DNA of 64,000 nucleotides from RH-AL1 sp964244495 (GTDB lineage Bacteria; Pseudomonadota; Alphaproteobacteria; Rhizobiales; Beijerinckiaceae). The notes below the pieces were generated by a model. The model saw only the letters and a program-made list of their open reading frames with translations, was not told the DNA's origin and ran no database searches. Both the position numbers and the translations under genes were made by a program. Of this stretch, positions 35,115-43,047 are shown one piece after another (position 1 is the first letter of the stretch; each line of letters opens with the position of its first letter). The stretch is from contig CAXTIU010000009.1 of assembly GCA_964244495.1 (NCBI GenBank), forward strand, positions 62,001-126,000, in the 5' to 3' direction.

Positions 35115-35648
35115 ATGCCCCGCCTCTTCACAGGCCTCGAACTGCCCGGTCCCATCGCCACCGAGCTGGCGACCATGCGGGGCGGGATCTCGGGTGCGCG
35201 CTGGCTCGATGCCGCCGATTACCACATCACGCTGCGGTTCATCGGCGATGTCGACGAGGCGACCGCCTGCGACGTGCATTCCGTGCTGGAGCGCATCCGC
35301 CGGCCCGCCTTCACCGTGACCCTTGACGGGCTCGGCGCGTTCGGCGGCGCCAAGCCGCGCGCGATCGTGGCGACCGCCAAGGCGGCGCTCCCGCTCATCG
35401 AGCTGCAGGCCGAGCAGGAACGGCTGATGCGCCGGGTCGGCCTGCCGCTGGAGACGCGGAAGTACACGCCGCACGTCACCCTGGCGCGGCTGCGCCAGGC
35501 GACGCCGGTCGCGGTGGCGAACTACCTGTCGATGCGCGGCTGGCTGGCCTCGCGCAGCTTCGAGGTCGACCACTTCACCCTGTTCTCGGCGCGCGACTCG
35601 ATCGGCGGCGGTCCCTACCTCGCCGAGGCGACCTACCCGCTGGCCTGA
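35115..35648 (+). CDS. thpR: RNA 2',3'-cyclic phosphodiesterase
   Basis: ThpR belongs to the 2H phosphoesterase superfamily and opens 2',3'-cyclic phosphates at RNA ends; older names are LigT or 2'-5' RNA ligase. The two required H-x-T motifs are present in the 177-residue protein: YHITLRFIGDV near residue 36 and YTPHVTLARLR near 117. The N-terminus MPRLFTGLELP is typical. It lies 109 bases after the parvulin gene and ends 17 bases from the convergent ModA-like gene. Confidence 0.92.
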   Translation: MPRLFTGLELPGPIATELATMRGGISGARWLDAADYHITLRFIGDVDEATACDVHSVLERIRRPAFTVTLDGLGAFGGAKPRAIVATAKAALPLIELQAEQERLMRRVGLPLETRKYTPHVTLARLRQATPVAVANYLSMRGWLASRSFEVDHFTLFSARDSIGGGPYLAEATYPLA

Positions 35649-35664
35649 TGTCGCGGTCAGGGCC

Positions 35665-36522
35665 TCAAGGCCTCGGCGCGACCAGCGGGAGGAGACCGTG
35701 CCGGCTCAGGATTTCCTGCCCCTTGGTGGACAGGACGAACAGGGCGAAGCGGGCGGCGTCGGGATCATCCGACAGGATCCCCATGGCGTAGACGGGATGG
35801 ACCTCCAGGTCCTCCGGCAGCGGCAGGCTCACCAGTCCCTCGACCTCCTTCGCGAGCCCGGTGGTCCCGCTGCAGTGAGACAGGAGCGCATCGGCCTTGT
35901 TCGCCAGGAAGATCGAGGCGGCCGGGCTGTGGCCCGCGACCGGCGCCATCGTGTTCGGGGCGCCGAGCAGGTGCAGGGCCTTGGCCTTGAGCAGGTCGGC
36001 CGCGCCGGGCCGCAGGCGCCCGGCCTTGTCGAAGACGGCGAGGGCGTAGTCGCCGCCGGGATCGGCGACCGGCGTCGAGGTGGCGAGACGCACGTCGCTC
36101 GACGTCAGCTTGTCCAGCATGTTCGACGCGCTGAGGCCGACCGACGGCCGGCTCGCGACGCACATGCGGTTGCGGGCGAAGGGCACCACCAGGACGCGGC
36201 CGTCCTTCCCCGCCAGGCGCGCCGGCTGCGCCGTATCCGCCGACGCGAACAGGTCGGCGCGTTCCTGCCGCAGCAGCCTGTCGGCGAGGAGCCCGGCCGG
36301 ACCGTAAACCGGCGCGGCGAAGGCCGGCAGCCCGGAGGCGTCGATGAGGGCCGGCAAGGCCGCGCTGAGGCTTCCGGCGGCGTAGATCGTCACCGGCGCC
36401 GCCATCGCGCCTTGAGCCGTCAGGACCGTCAAGGCCAGAAGCGCCGCGACGCGGGCGCGGCCGCCCCTGCCGGGACGCAGGCGTTTCGCCGATCCCGGAA
36501 GCATCCGATCCTTGGCCTTCAC
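35665..36522 (-). CDS. ModA-like periplasmic substrate-binding protein
   Basis: This exported binding protein of 285 residues is of the molybdate/tungstate type. A long signal peptide ends near residue 42 (AMAAP). The mature protein begins VTIYAAGSLSAALP, in which the Ser of GSL is an oxyanion ligand in ModA, and continues with ADLFASADTAQPARL and a GDYALAVFDKAG segment. GTG at 36522 is chosen because GGAGGAGG lies at good distance; an ATG six codons later is possible. No permease or ATPase gene is adjacent, so it is an orphan component or works with a transporter elsewhere. A ModE-box-like palindrome 46 bases upstream supports a molybdate link. An unrelated solute remains possible. Confidence 0.8.
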   Translation of the reverse strand: MKAKDRMLPGSAKRLRPGRGGRARVAALLALTVLTAQGAMAAPVTIYAAGSLSAALPALIDASGLPAFAAPVYGPAGLLADRLLRQERADLFASADTAQPARLAGKDGRVLVVPFARNRMCVASRPSVGLSASNMLDKLTSSDVRLATSTPVADPGGDYALAVFDKAGRLRPGAADLLKAKALHLLGAPNTMAPVAGHSPAASIFLANKADALLSHCSGTTGLAKEVEGLVSLPLPEDLEVHPVYAMGILSDDPDAARFALFVLSTKGQEILSRHGLLPLVAPRP

Positions 36523-36567
36523 TCGTCGATCCTCCTCCGACGTGACGGGAGACGAGGCTCCCGGTCT

Positions 36568-36591
36568 CGTTATGTCCTGCGTACTATAACA
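36568..36591. promoter_or_regulatory. Candidate ModE operator (Mo-box)
   Basis: CGTTATGT (36568-36575) and CTATAACA (36584-36591) are separated by eight bases. In the E. coli modA operator, arms of the type CGTTATAT and ACATAACG have the same spacing. The left arm equals one E. coli half-site as I remember it; the right arm differs at its two outer positions. It lies just upstream of the ModA-like gene, where a molybdate-responsive repressor would bind. It is the only AT-rich palindrome in this GC-rich gap. Confidence 0.55.
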
Positions 36592-36743
36592 GCGCGAGCC
36601 CGACGCCGGCGGGGAGCGATCGCCCCTCGATCCCAGCCTCTGTCGAGAAGCCGCGCGACAGCGTCGTCGCCTTGCGGCAGGGATGAGGTCGCCCTCGTCG
36701 CCGACGACGCGGCGGATTCGCCGAGGCCGCCCAGGACACGCGC

Positions 36744-38702
36744 ATGAAACGTCAGGTCGCGACCGCTCTCGGACTGTTCCTCGCGCTCGGGCTCGCTCCG
36801 GCGGCGGCGCGCGTCACGGACCTCGCGCTCGCCCCGGCCGCGCCGTTCGCCGACGGCGCGAGCTTCGGTGCCGTCGGTTCCTACGAGCGGGTGACCGGTG
36901 TCGCGCACGGCGAGCTCGACCCGGCCGATCCCCGCAACAGCGGCATCGCCGACATCGCGCTGGCGCCGCGCAACGCCCGCGGCCTCGTCGAGTACGCGGC
37001 CGACGTCTTCATCCTGCGCCCGCACGATCCGGCCAAGGGCAGCCACACGCTCGTCTACGAGGTGTTGAACCGGGGCCGCAAGTTCATGCCGAACTGGCTG
37101 CTCGACGCGCCCGTCCAGGCCGTGCAGGCGGTCAACGATCCCTCGAGCCTGGCGGACGCCGGCGACGCCCTGCCGTTCAAGCGCGGCGACACGATCGTCT
37201 GGTCGGGTTGGGAGGCCGACGCCTCGCGCGCCAACGGCGGCATGGCGATCGACGTGCCGGTGGCCACGGTGAACGGCCGCGCCGACGGTCCGCCGATCAT
37301 CGCCACCGTGCGCGACGAACTCGTCAGCGGCACGCGCGGCCCGCCCGACGCGCCGCTGACCCTGAGCTTCGCGGCGGCCTCGCTCGACCAGGGGCGCGCC
37401 TCGTTGACGATGCGGCGGCGGGAGGCGGATGCACCGGTCGCGATCCCGGCGAGCGGCTGGCGCTACCTCGACACCCGCCACATCGCGCTCTCGCCCGACG
37501 GCACCAGGCCCGCGCCCGGCACCCTCTACGAGTTCACCTACGCCGCCGGCGGCCCCAAGGTGCAGGGCATCGGCTTCGCCGCCACCCGCGACCTGGTGGG
37601 CGCGCTGCGCGGCGACGGTCCGCTCGCCCGTCGGGCGCTCGGCGGCGGCGCCATCGCGCGCACGGTCGCCTTCGGCATCTCGCAGAGCGGGCGCTACCTC
37701 CGCGACTTCATCCATCAAGGCTTCAACGCCGACGAGGACGGCCGCAAGGTGTTCGACGGCGTGCTCGCGCACATCTCGGGCGTCGGCGGCGTGTTCCTCA
37801 ACGCGCGCTTCGCGCAGCCCTCCCGCACCGTCACGCAGCACGAGGACCACCTTTATCCCGAGAACGCGTTTCCGTTCTCGTCGGCCACGATGACGGACCC
37901 GATCACCGGCGCGACCGGCTCGCTGCTGCGCCACGACGGCTTCGACCCGCTGCTGATCGAAACCAACACCGAGACCGAGTACTGGCAGAAGGGCGCCTCG
38001 CTGCTCGCCACCGACCCGCTCGGCGCCGGCGACGTCGCGCTGCCGCCGAACACCCGCCTGTTCTTGATCGCGTCCGGCTTCCATTACGGCCGGCCTGGCC
38101 TCACCGACGCGAGGGGGCCGTGCGCCAACCCGCGCAACACGCTGAGCCCGGCGCCGGTGCTGCGCGCGCTGCTGGTCGACCTCGAGGACTGGGTGGCCAC
38201 CGGGCGAGAGCCGCCGGCGAGCCGGGTGCCGCGCCTCGCGGACGCCACCCTGGTCGCCCCGGACGCCACCGGCTTCCCGGCCGTGCCGCGGTTCGAGGTG
38301 GCCCATCGCGCCGACGCGGTGGCGCGGATCACGGACACCGTGCGCGGCGGCGTCGCCGTCGGCCCGCAGTACCGCGTCCTCGTGCCGAAGGTCGACGCCG
38401 TCGGCGACGACGTGGCCGGCGTGCGCCTGCCCGACGTCGCGGTGCCGCGCGCCACCCGCACCGGCTGGAATTTCTACGCGCCGCCGTTCCCCGCCGGCGA
38501 ACTCTGCGACCGCGACGGCAGCATGCTGGCGTTGGCGCCGACCGACGCCGGCAAGGTGCCCGGCGACGCGCGGCCCTCGCTCGCCGCCCTGTACCCGGCC
38601 GCCGGCGACTACGCCGCCAAGCTCAAGGCGGCGGCCGACGCGCTGGTGGCGGCGCGACTGCTGCTGCCGGACGACGCGGCACAGCTGTCGGCGCCCCGGT
38701 AG
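36744..38702 (+). CDS. Large secreted alpha/beta hydrolase domain protein
   Basis: This exported protein of 652 residues belongs to a family known mainly as an alpha/beta hydrolase domain of unknown substrate. A signal peptide (residues 1-22, ending AAA) is followed by a beta-rich N-terminal half (VTDLALAPAAPFADGASFG, GSYERVTGVAHGELDP). The hydrolase half has the nucleophile elbow AFGISQSGRYLRDFIHQGFN near residue 315, then EDHLYPENAFPFS and a late FHYGRPGLTDARGPCANP stretch that may hold the catalytic His. The ATG at 36744 is the only one before the signal peptide. The gene stands alone between the ModA-like gene (divergent) and a convergent CoA-transferase. The reaction is not known; esterase or lactonase activity is a guess. 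Confidence 0.8.
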   Translation: MKRQVATALGLFLALGLAPAAARVTDLALAPAAPFADGASFGAVGSYERVTGVAHGELDPADPRNSGIADIALAPRNARGLVEYAADVFILRPHDPAKGSHTLVYEVLNRGRKFMPNWLLDAPVQAVQAVNDPSSLADAGDALPFKRGDTIVWSGWEADASRANGGMAIDVPVATVNGRADGPPIIATVRDELVSGTRGPPDAPLTLSFAAASLDQGRASLTMRRREADAPVAIPASGWRYLDTRHIALSPDGTRPAPGTLYEFTYAAGGPKVQGIGFAATRDLVGALRGDGPLARRALGGGAIARTVAFGISQSGRYLRDFIHQGFNADEDGRKVFDGVLAHISGVGGVFLNARFAQPSRTVTQHEDHLYPENAFPFSSATMTDPITGATGSLLRHDGFDPLLIETNTETEYWQKGASLLATDPLGAGDVALPPNTRLFLIASGFHYGRPGLTDARGPCANPRNTLSPAPVLRALLVDLEDWVATGREPPASRVPRLADATLVAPDATGFPAVPRFEVAHRADAVARITDTVRGGVAVGPQYRVLVPKVDAVGDDVAGVRLPDVAVPRATRTGWNFYAPPFPAGELCDRDGSMLALAPTDAGKVPGDARPSLAALYPAAGDYAAKLKAAADALVAARLLLPDDAAQLSAPR

Positions 38703-38744
38703 CGGCGAGGCCGCCTCACGACCGGAGCGGGTTCCGCACCACCC

Positions 38745-39950
38745 TCACTCCGCCACCACCCGCAGCGGCCCGAACGCCCCGTCCTTGCGCAGCACACCGA
38801 TCTCCTCCTCGTCGAGGCCGGCCTCGCGCAGCACGTCGGCCGTGTGCTCGCCGTAGCCCGGCGCGCCGGCGCGGATCGCCTGCGGCGTGGCGGAGAAGCG
38901 GGCGGCCGGGCGGCCCTGCCGGACGCGGCCGGCGACGGGATGCTCGACCTCGACGATGATGCCGTTCGCCCGCACCTGAGGGTCGCAGAGGGTGGCGGTG
39001 CGCGTCAGCACGGGGACGCAGGGCACGTCGGCCTTCGTCAGAAGGTCGAGCCATTCCGCCGCCGGCCGCCCGCGCAAGACGCCCTGCGTCAGGGCGAGGC
39101 GCTCGTTGATGTGCCGCTGCCGCGACTCCACGGTGCGGAAGCGCGGGTCCTCCAGCCATTCCGGCTTGTCGAGGGCGCGCGCGAGCGCCTGCCACTCGTG
39201 GTTCGACTGCACGGCGAGGCTGATCGGCGTGTCGGCGGTGTCGTAGATCAGGTCGGCGAAGCTCGCCGCGTCCTGCTGCGGGATCGCGTCGTCGACGAAG
39301 GTCTGGCTGCCCATGTCGGACGACCACAGGAAGGCGATCACCGCCTCCAGCATCGAGAGGCGGACGTGCTGGCCCTCGCCGGTGCGGGCACGCGCCAGGA
39401 GCGCGGCGGTGATCGCCTGCGCGGCGACCACCCCCGTGAGCTTGTCCGGCAGGATGGTGCGCACCAGGCGCGGCCGCTCTTGATCCGAGCCGGCCTGCAC
39501 CGAGGCGAGGCCCGACATCGCCTGCACGAGCGGGTCGTAGACCGGCTTGTGCGCGTAGGGGCCGTCCTCGCCGAAGCCGCTGATCGACACGTAGACGATG
39601 GTCGGCGCGACCGCGCGGACCGCCGCCTCGCCGACGCCGATGCGCTCGGCGACGCCCGGCCGGAAGTTCTGCACGAACACGTCGGCGCTGGCCGCCAGCC
39701 GCAGGATCGCCGCGCGCCCACCCTCCGTCTTCAGGTCGAGGATGGCGGAGCGCTTGTTGCGGTTGTTCTGCAGGAAGGAGGCGGACACGCCGTGGCGCCG
39801 GTTGGCGCCGGCCCGGGTGTGGTCGCCGCCGCCCGGCGCTTCCACCTTGATCACGTCCGCGCCCTGGTCGCCCAGCATCATGGTGGCGAGCGGGCCGGAG
39901 ATCATGGAGGTGAGGTCGATGACGCGGAAGCCGTGCAGGGGTCCGGGCAT
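38745..39950 (-). CDS. Family III CoA-transferase (CaiB/BaiF)
   Basis: This cytoplasmic CoA-transferase of 401 residues moves CoA between carboxylic acids, like formyl-CoA transferase, succinyl-CoA:carnitine or alpha-methylacyl-CoA enzymes. The N-terminus GFRVIDLTSMISGPLATMMLGDQGADVIKVE is the family start. VQNFRPGVAERIG follows near residue 93, and the probable catalytic Asp is in ILPDKLTGVVAAQ near 167. The closing segment contains PAARFSATPQAIR and a GEHTADVL box. The substrate is not readable. It shares a minus-strand run with the methyltransferase-fold gene upstream but has no obvious pathway partner. The frame and ATG at 39950 are unambiguous. Confidence 0.9.
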   Translation of the reverse strand: MPGPLHGFRVIDLTSMISGPLATMMLGDQGADVIKVEAPGGGDHTRAGANRRHGVSASFLQNNRNKRSAILDLKTEGGRAAILRLAASADVFVQNFRPGVAERIGVGEAAVRAVAPTIVYVSISGFGEDGPYAHKPVYDPLVQAMSGLASVQAGSDQERPRLVRTILPDKLTGVVAAQAITAALLARARTGEGQHVRLSMLEAVIAFLWSSDMGSQTFVDDAIPQQDAASFADLIYDTADTPISLAVQSNHEWQALARALDKPEWLEDPRFRTVESRQRHINERLALTQGVLRGRPAAEWLDLLTKADVPCVPVLTRTATLCDPQVRANGIIVEVEHPVAGRVRQGRPAARFSATPQAIRAGAPGYGEHTADVLREAGLDEEEIGVLRKDGAFGPLRVVAE

Positions 39951-40013
39951 GGGTGGGTCGGTCCTCGGAGGATCAGTGCGGCGAACGGCACCGGCGCCGG
40001 GCGGGTTCCGCTC

Positions 40014-40688
40014 TCAGTCCCGCCGGCCGATCCAGATCACGTGGCGCGCGCCCCGCTTGCCGGCGTTGGCGCGGACCCGGATCTCCTCGACGATGAAGCC
40101 GGCCCGCCGCATCCGGGCGGCGAAGGCCTCGTCCGGCCCCATCGACCACACCGCCAGCAGCCCGCCGGGGCGCAGCGCCCGCCGCGCGACGCCGAGGCCA
40201 CGCAAGCCGTACAGCGCGTCATTGCCGGCGCGTGTAAGACCCTCGGGGCCGTTGTCGACGTCGAGCAGGATGGCGTCGTAGGCGGCGGCGTTCGCCCGCA
40301 TCAGGGCGCCGACGTCGCCTTCCACGATCCCGACGCGGCCGTCCGAAAGGCTGTCGCCGAACAGCTCCGCCATCGGGCCGCGCGCCCAGGCCACCACCGC
40401 CGGGACGAGTTCGGCCACGGTGACGGCGGCGCCGGGTCCGAGCGCGCCGAGCGCCGCGCGCAGGGTGAACCCCATGCCGAGCCCGCCGATCAGGACTCTT
40501 GGCCGCGCGCGGTCCGTCAGGCGTTCGCAGGTGCGGACGGCGAGCGCGACCTCCGACCCGCTCAGGCGGCTGTTCATCAGCTCGTTCTGGCCGAGCCTTA
40601 TCGACAGCTCCGCGCCGCGCCGCAGCAGGCGGAGCGTGCCCTCGCCGCCGGGGATCGGCGACGTCGCGAGGTGGGACCAGGGGATCAC
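40014..40688 (-). CDS. Spermidine-synthase-fold methyltransferase-like protein
   Basis: This protein of 224 residues has the Rossmann fold shared by spermidine synthases and SAM methyltransferases: the N-terminal beta hairpin (LLRRGAELSIRLGQNELMNS), then VLIGGLGMGFTLRAALG (motif I) near residue 68, VTVAELVPAVVAW, and YDAILLDVDNGPEGLT near 140. It lacks the decarboxylated-SAM and polyamine signature residues that I would expect of true SpeE, so it may be a methyltransferase. The GTG at 40688 has AAGGAG seven bases upstream; an ATG 12 codons earlier has no such site. It is divergent from comM. Confidence 0.8.
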   Translation of the reverse strand: MIPWSHLATSPIPGGEGTLRLLRRGAELSIRLGQNELMNSRLSGSEVALAVRTCERLTDRARPRVLIGGLGMGFTLRAALGALGPGAAVTVAELVPAVVAWARGPMAELFGDSLSDGRVGIVEGDVGALMRANAAAYDAILLDVDNGPEGLTRAGNDALYGLRGLGVARRALRPGGLLAVWSMGPDEAFAARMRRAGFIVEEIRVRANAGKRGARHVIWIGRRD

Positions 40689-40732
40689 CGGGTGCTCCTT
40701 GCAGGAGGACGGGCCATGACCCATCCCTCGCC

Positions 40733-40761
40733 TTGTCAGGGCCGCGCGCCTCCCATACCAT
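40733..40761 (+). promoter_or_regulatory. Sigma-70-type promoter for comM
   Basis: TTGTCA (40733-40738, five of six) and TACCAT (40756-40761, four of six) are spaced by 17 bases. The -10 box ends 28 bases before the comM ATG, giving a leader of about 20 bases. Confidence 0.55.
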
Positions 40762-40788
40762 TCGGCCAGTCCCGGGCTAGAGCGCCAG

Positions 40789-42333
40789 ATGGTCGTCCGC
40801 GTCGCCACCGTCGCTTTCGAGGGGATCGAGGCCCGCCCGGTCGACGTGCAGGTGCAGATCGCGCCGGGCAACGTCGTCTTCAACATCGTCGGGCTGGGCG
40901 ACAAGGCGGTGGCGGAATCCAAGGAGCGGGTGCGCGCGGCGCTGGTGGCCTCGGGCCTCGCCATGCCGGCCAAGCGCATCACCGTCAACCTCGCCCCGGC
41001 CGACCTGCCCAAGGAGGGCAGCCACTACGACCTGCCGATCGCGCTCGGCGTCATGGCGGCGATCGGCGCGGTGCCGGCCGACATGCTGTCGTCCTACCTC
41101 GTGCTGGGCGAACTCGCGCTCGACGGGACGGTGACGGCGGTCGCCGGCGTGCTGCCGGCCGCCATCGCCGCCAACGGGCGCGGGCTGGGCCTGATCTGCC
41201 CCAGGGACACCGGGCCGGAGGCGGCGTGGGCGTCGGGCGAGCTCGACGTGCTGGCGCCGCGCTCGCTGATCCAGCTCGCCAACCATTTCAAGGGCACGCA
41301 GGTGATGGCCCGCCCGCAGCCGGCGATCCGCCAGCCGGCCGGGATGCTGCCGGACCTCGCCGACATCAAGGGCCAGGAGAGCGCCAAGCGGGCGCTGGAG
41401 ATCGCCGCCGCCGGTGGGCACGCGCTCTTGTTCAACGGGCCGCCCGGCGCCGGCAAGACGATGCTGGCGGCGCGCCTGCCCTCGATCCTGCCGCCGCTCA
41501 CCCCCGCCGAGCTGCTCGAAGTCTCGCTGATCCACTCGATCGCCGGCTCGCTCGCCAACGGCGCCCTGACCGACCGCCGGCCGTTCCGCGCGCCGCACCA
41601 CTCCGCCTCCATGCCGGCGCTGGTCGGCGGCGGCACCGGCGCGCGGCCGGGCGAGATCTCGCTGGCGCACAACGGCGTGCTGTTCCTCGACGAGCTGCCG
41701 GAGTTCCAGCCGACCGTGCTCGACTCGCTGCGCCAGCCGCTCGAGAACGGCAACGTGACGGTGGCCCGCGCCAACCACCGCGTCACCTATCCCGCCCGCT
41801 TCCAGCTCGTCGCGGCGATGAACCCGTGCCGCTGCGGCCACGCCGCCGATCCCGGCTACGCCTGCCATCGCCAGCCCAACGCGCGCTGCGTCGCGCAATA
41901 CACCGCGCGGCTCTCCGGCCCGCTGCTCGACCGCATCGACATGCACGTGGAGGTGCCGGCGGTGACGGTGGCCGACCTGATGCTGCCGCCCCCTGGCGAG
42001 GGCTCCGCCGCCGTCGCCGCCAGGGTGGCCGGCGCCCGCGCGATCCAGGGCCGCCGCTACGCCGCGCTGGGTCGCCCCGACGTGTCCGCCAACGCGGCGG
42101 CGCCGGCCAACCTCATCGAGGAGGTCGCGCGCCCGGACGCCGAGGGCCGGACGCTGATCCGCCAGGCGTCCGAGCGGCTGCAGCTGTCGGCGCGCGGCTT
42201 CCACCGCGTCCTGAAGCTCGCGCGCACCGTCGCCGACCTCGACGGCGCGGAGACGGTCGCCGTCCGCCACCTCGCGGAGGCGCTGTCGTACCGGGCCGAT
42301 CAGCGCGCGAGCGCGACGGCGCGCGTCTCCTGA
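40789..42333 (+). CDS. comM: YifB/ComM family Mg-chelatase-like AAA+ ATPase
   Basis: ComM is a hexameric AAA+ helicase that promotes branch migration during integration of transformed DNA. The 514-residue protein starts with an S5/Lon-protease-like domain (ATVAFEGIEARPVDVQVQIA, VGLGDKAVAESKERVRAA). The AAA+ core has Walker A FNGPPGAGKTMLAARLPSIL near residue 215, RAPHHSASMPALVGGG, Walker B NGVLFLDELPEF near 300, and the zinc-binding MNPCRCGHAADPGYAC near 345. The winged C-terminal domain ends with VRHLAEALSYR. The start is supported by a promoter just upstream and by alignment to the family. The TfoX-like gene at 21 kb is the only other competence-type gene in the window. Confidence 0.93.
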   Translation: MVVRVATVAFEGIEARPVDVQVQIAPGNVVFNIVGLGDKAVAESKERVRAALVASGLAMPAKRITVNLAPADLPKEGSHYDLPIALGVMAAIGAVPADMLSSYLVLGELALDGTVTAVAGVLPAAIAANGRGLGLICPRDTGPEAAWASGELDVLAPRSLIQLANHFKGTQVMARPQPAIRQPAGMLPDLADIKGQESAKRALEIAAAGGHALLFNGPPGAGKTMLAARLPSILPPLTPAELLEVSLIHSIAGSLANGALTDRRPFRAPHHSASMPALVGGGTGARPGEISLAHNGVLFLDELPEFQPTVLDSLRQPLENGNVTVARANHRVTYPARFQLVAAMNPCRCGHAADPGYACHRQPNARCVAQYTARLSGPLLDRIDMHVEVPAVTVADLMLPPPGEGSAAVAARVAGARAIQGRRYAALGRPDVSANAAAPANLIEEVARPDAEGRTLIRQASERLQLSARGFHRVLKLARTVADLDGAETVAVRHLAEALSYRADQRASATARVS

Positions 42334-42669
42334 GGGTCGCACGCGCGGCCCGCCACGATGCGGCGGCGTGAGCCCCCCGCGCGATCGGCGGGCGCCGGCA
42401 GCCTTCGCGACGACGCCTAGGCGGGCTGTCCGGTTCGGGATCGGCTGGACGCTTGCCGCCGCGACGAACTCGATTTAAGGTATTGCTACCTTTCTAGCCC
42501 TGGCGTCGGCCGCCACGATGCATCCGGAATCCTGACGCATGACGCAGCTGACGCAAGAATGTGTGTGCCCTCGCATATTTCGACCGATCAGGTGTTGGTG
42601 GACAGTCGCTTCCGTCAACCGCGCCGCTTGTCCACCGGCTCGCCGTCCCGCATCCGAAGGAGACACCCC
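42334..42669. promoter_or_regulatory. Long upstream region with palindrome and triple direct repeat
   Basis: These 336 bases hold no gene. At 42477-42492 there is a perfect palindrome with a short loop, AAGGTA-TTGC-TACCTT, in an AT-rich patch. At 42533-42539, 42540-42546 and 42549-42555 the heptamer TGACGCA occurs three times in the same direction, the first two touching and the third after two bases. AAGGAG at 42656-42661 is the ribosome-binding site of the following small gene. Such arrays are typical of binding sites for a regulator. No clear -35/-10 pair was found. Confidence 0.55.
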
Positions 42670-43047
42670 ATGAAAATGCCGCTCGCGCTTCACAGGATCG
42701 GCGTGCCGGCCATCCGCAACCCGCTGCCGGGCTTCGACCCCCTGTATTACCGCTACTGGTACCGGGACGTCGCGAAGTTCGGCGCCGGGCCGCTCGTCCA
42801 CTACCTGGTCCACGGCTGGCGCGAGGGGCGCGACCCGTCCGCCGGGTTCAGCACGGCCGGCTACCTCGCCGCCAACCCCGACGTCGTCGCGCTCGGGATC
42901 AACCCGCTGGTGCATTTCCTCGAGCACGGGCTCGCCGAAGGTCGCACCGGCTGGTGGAAGGACCCCACGCTGCCACCGCCGCCGGCGCACCTCGTCGATC
43001 CGCCGATGAAGCTCCTGGAAGGGCCGCGCCCGGCCGGGGGCAGGTGA
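42670..43047 (+). CDS. Small protein with two NPDV-type repeats
   Basis: This protein of 125 residues has no signal peptide or membrane segment. It has two or three copies of a roughly 40-residue unit: FDPLYYRYWYRDVAKFGAGP, LVHYLVHGWREGRDPS, then YLAANPDVVALGINPLVHFL and EHGLAEGRTGW. This aromatic-rich unit is familiar from larger Hyphomicrobiales proteins linked to surface polysaccharides or calcium-binding repeats, where it flanks glycosyltransferase or hemolysin-type domains. Here it stands alone. AAGGAG eight bases upstream supports the ATG. Its TGA overlaps the GTG of the DUF188 gene (GTGA). It probably acts through protein or glycan binding, but the function is not known. Confidence 0.8.
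   Translation: MKMPLALHRIGVPAIRNPLPGFDPLYYRYWYRDVAKFGAGPLVHYLVHGWREGRDPSAGFSTAGYLAANPDVVALGINPLVHFLEHGLAEGRTGWWKDPTLPPPPAHLVDPPMKLLEGPRPAGGR

Noticed and set aside
38703..38744. GC-rich hairpins between the secreted hydrolase and the CoA-transferase as a bidirectional terminator
   Set aside because: Short stems such as GCGGC-GAG-GCCGC are present, but no T-run follows on either strand.
40014..40688. Calling the methyltransferase-fold gene speE
   Set aside because: The Rossmann motif is clear, but I could not identify the residues that bind decarboxylated SAM and putrescine.
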